Below, piece by piece: positions 61,946-64,000 of a stretch of 64,000 bases of DNA (its first letter is position 1; each line of letters opens with the position of its first letter). Made by a program: the position numbers and the translations under genes. The stretch covers positions 10,588,099 to 10,652,098 of the forward strand of contig JAGGNK010006448.1 in assembly GCA_017590115.1 (NCBI GenBank). Direction: 5' to 3'. This DNA is from Montifringilla adamsi (lineage: Eukaryota > Chordata > Aves > Passeriformes > Passeridae). The notes beneath the pieces were generated by a model. That model did no database searches, was not told the DNA's origin, and saw nothing but the letters and a program-made list of their open reading frames with translations.

Positions 61946-64000
61946 CATCTGGGACAGAGGCTTCAGTGCATTCTGCAGAGCACTTCTGCCCACTGAGAAT
62001 GATATAGGATCAGCACTTCCAAGGGTTGTTGACAGATCTAAAAGATGACACATAAAAGAGTGATTTCTTCTCCTGAGAAAGTAAGAACTGTAAATCAATA
62101 CAATTACAGTAGTTCATAGAGATAACTGAAATTGTGGGGGTTTAAATTACTCTGGCAAAATTTCTGAGGAAAAAAAAAAATCAAGCTATATTGTTTACCT
62201 CCTTAATATCTTCTTTTATTTTTCTCATTTATTTTCTCATTTCTGCCTCTTAGATACTAGTCAGCCCTACACAAAATGAATTTTCTTGCTCAGTTTTGAG
62301 TAAAGGAAAAAGTAATCTGAATAACATCTTACCTGCTGAGAATTTATGAGGAAGAAGATATTAAAAATATTTTCATATGGTTGTAGACACTATTTCTGGT
62401 TTGTACATCAACCTAGATTTCAGGGTAGGTTAAATGAAGATTTAATCAAAAATTTCACATACATTCCATCTCTAAATAAAAGAAAAAGTAAATCTGATTG
62501 TCAGATATATTTCAATAGATTAGGTTTGATCTGCTTCCTGCAGGCATAAACAAATAACCAGCTTAAACTTGACAAATTGTCTTTTATTTGGTACTTGCTT
62601 CTTTCAAACTGATGCTATAATATCCTTACTTTCCATTGGAATTATTTCCCAAAAATTACAGTACCCAAAGTATATTATTATAATACCAGGTATTATAAAA
62701 GCAATTGCTGCTGCAGTTCACCATTCTGCTATCAGGGAAAATACAATGTGTCTAATTTTAGTTTTTTCATACATAATTTCAGGTTTTCTTATGTTTGTGT
62801 GGATCTGAGTGTGAAGAAGGAAGAAAGTTGAATCTTTTACACAGGACTAGCTTTTTTAATATGTAAAACATTCTCTGGGAAATGATATACTTGACTTCAT
62901 ATCATGTAGTCAACCAGTGCTAGTACTTTGGACCATGTTTTTCTTTAGTGTACAACTCAGAGACAAAATGCTGAGAAGAATCCTTGCTCATAGAAACATT
63001 TATTCTCCTAAATATTGTTGTTTTAATCACCTCCCCATGTTTCTGTTGTAGTGTCTTGGAAGCAGGACACACAGATACTAGGGAGGATCCCTCTGTTTTT
63101 ATGTTTTGTGTCTACAGGTAAGGAGTTAAGAGGAAGGGATTAAAAGAGAAATATAAGAAAATAAAATTATGATATGAAGATTTACTCTCAGCTATGCAGT
63201 TCTAAAAACTGCAAGTGCGATACTCAGCAGAAATGTGAGCACACATCCCATAAACAGGTCATTCCAGACCATAGTCACCATCCTAAGGTGCACTTGAGCA
63301 TCTGCTAAATATTTCATATATGGTACTTATATTTACAAGTAGCTCTTTGAAAAGCTAACAAGTATATTAGAAAGACCATAAAGGAGGAAATGTTAACATG
63401 GAGCTGTAAGGTGATCTCACATGACTTGGGCCCACGTAACGCAGTGGGCATTTATGGATCCTATAAATAGATGGTGAACTATTTTTAAAGTATCACTCTG
63501 TTTCTGTGCTACACTGAATATATTACCAAGACTTTGTGATTGATTATTGGAACCCAGCAATGTATCTGACTAGATCCTTGCTGGAATACCTTCAAGATCT
63601 GACATCTTTCTTCTCTTTAGAACTCAAGGAAATCATTAAATATTTCTGCATATCTGTAAATATGTCTGTACTTGCATATGATTTACACAGAATTTATTTT
63701 CCCATCCTGTCTGTTGTGGTCCATCTTGCGCTTAATTCCCATCATGACATTAAATAGGAGAATAAGCAAAATATTATATTTTATTTGGTCACAGAAAATT
63801 GACATCTTACTTTTTACTGGGCTGCAGGGTCTTCAGAAAACAGTCCCTCTTTAAAGCAGGCTTCCCATTCCTTAGTGCCTTGATGCATATGTGTTGTACC
63901 TAATCTGTCTCTGACACGGTGTGACCAGCTTGTTGGGAATAATCAGAGTGAATGTTTTGTTTCAAAACTGGGCACTCTTTAGTCGGTCTTTCGATTTTCA
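61946..64000. other. Unique AT-rich non-coding DNA
   Basis: No gene, repeat or array is recognised. Frames are at most 79 codons. An A11 run lies at about 62169. Confidence 0.7.

Overview
The window looks like non-coding vertebrate DNA, most probably from a bird. The reasons are: AT-rich sequence with scarce CpG by eye; no open reading frame above 144 codons; the longest frame lies inside an old retrotransposon; and the recognisable interspersed repeats are the avian pair, CR1 LINE fragments and ERV long terminal repeats (LTRs). No protein-coding exon could be recognised on either strand. The window is either intergenic or lies inside very long introns; the sequence does not say which.

Layout. 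1-17.9 kb: unique AT-rich DNA with simple repeats (TA run near 320, 49-base A run at 8223, CTCCT array at 16103). 17.95-18.98 kb: a mosaic of four CR1 pieces, one antisense and three sense. 24.5 kb: a short CR1 tail. 25.8-26.3 kb: a solo ERVL-type LTR on the minus strand. 31.85 kb: a GATA array. 38.6-47.6 kb: a T38 tract, palindromes and hairpins, and a near-identical 140-bp tandem duplication at 45262-45529. 51.5-52.2 kb: a GC-richer LTR on the minus strand with a visible TATA box and AATAAA signal. 54.9-55.8 kb: a CR1 3' end carrying a foreign antisense CR1 segment. 58.3-58.9 kb: a minus-strand CR1. 60.76-61.30 kb: a third minus-strand LTR with TGTTAA...TTAACA ends. 61.76-61.95 kb: a full-length but decayed U2 snRNA copy on the minus strand.

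No genes work together here. The window records retrotransposition (CR1 probably dominant, three unrelated LTRs, one retroposed or duplicated small nuclear RNA) followed by microsatellite growth and local duplication. I found no CRISPR, operon, new enzyme system or other undescribed machinery. The most notable items are the U2-derived sequence, the recent tandem duplication and the two CR1 chimeras. All family assignments are from memory of consensus sequences, without alignment software, so edges are approximate unless stated.
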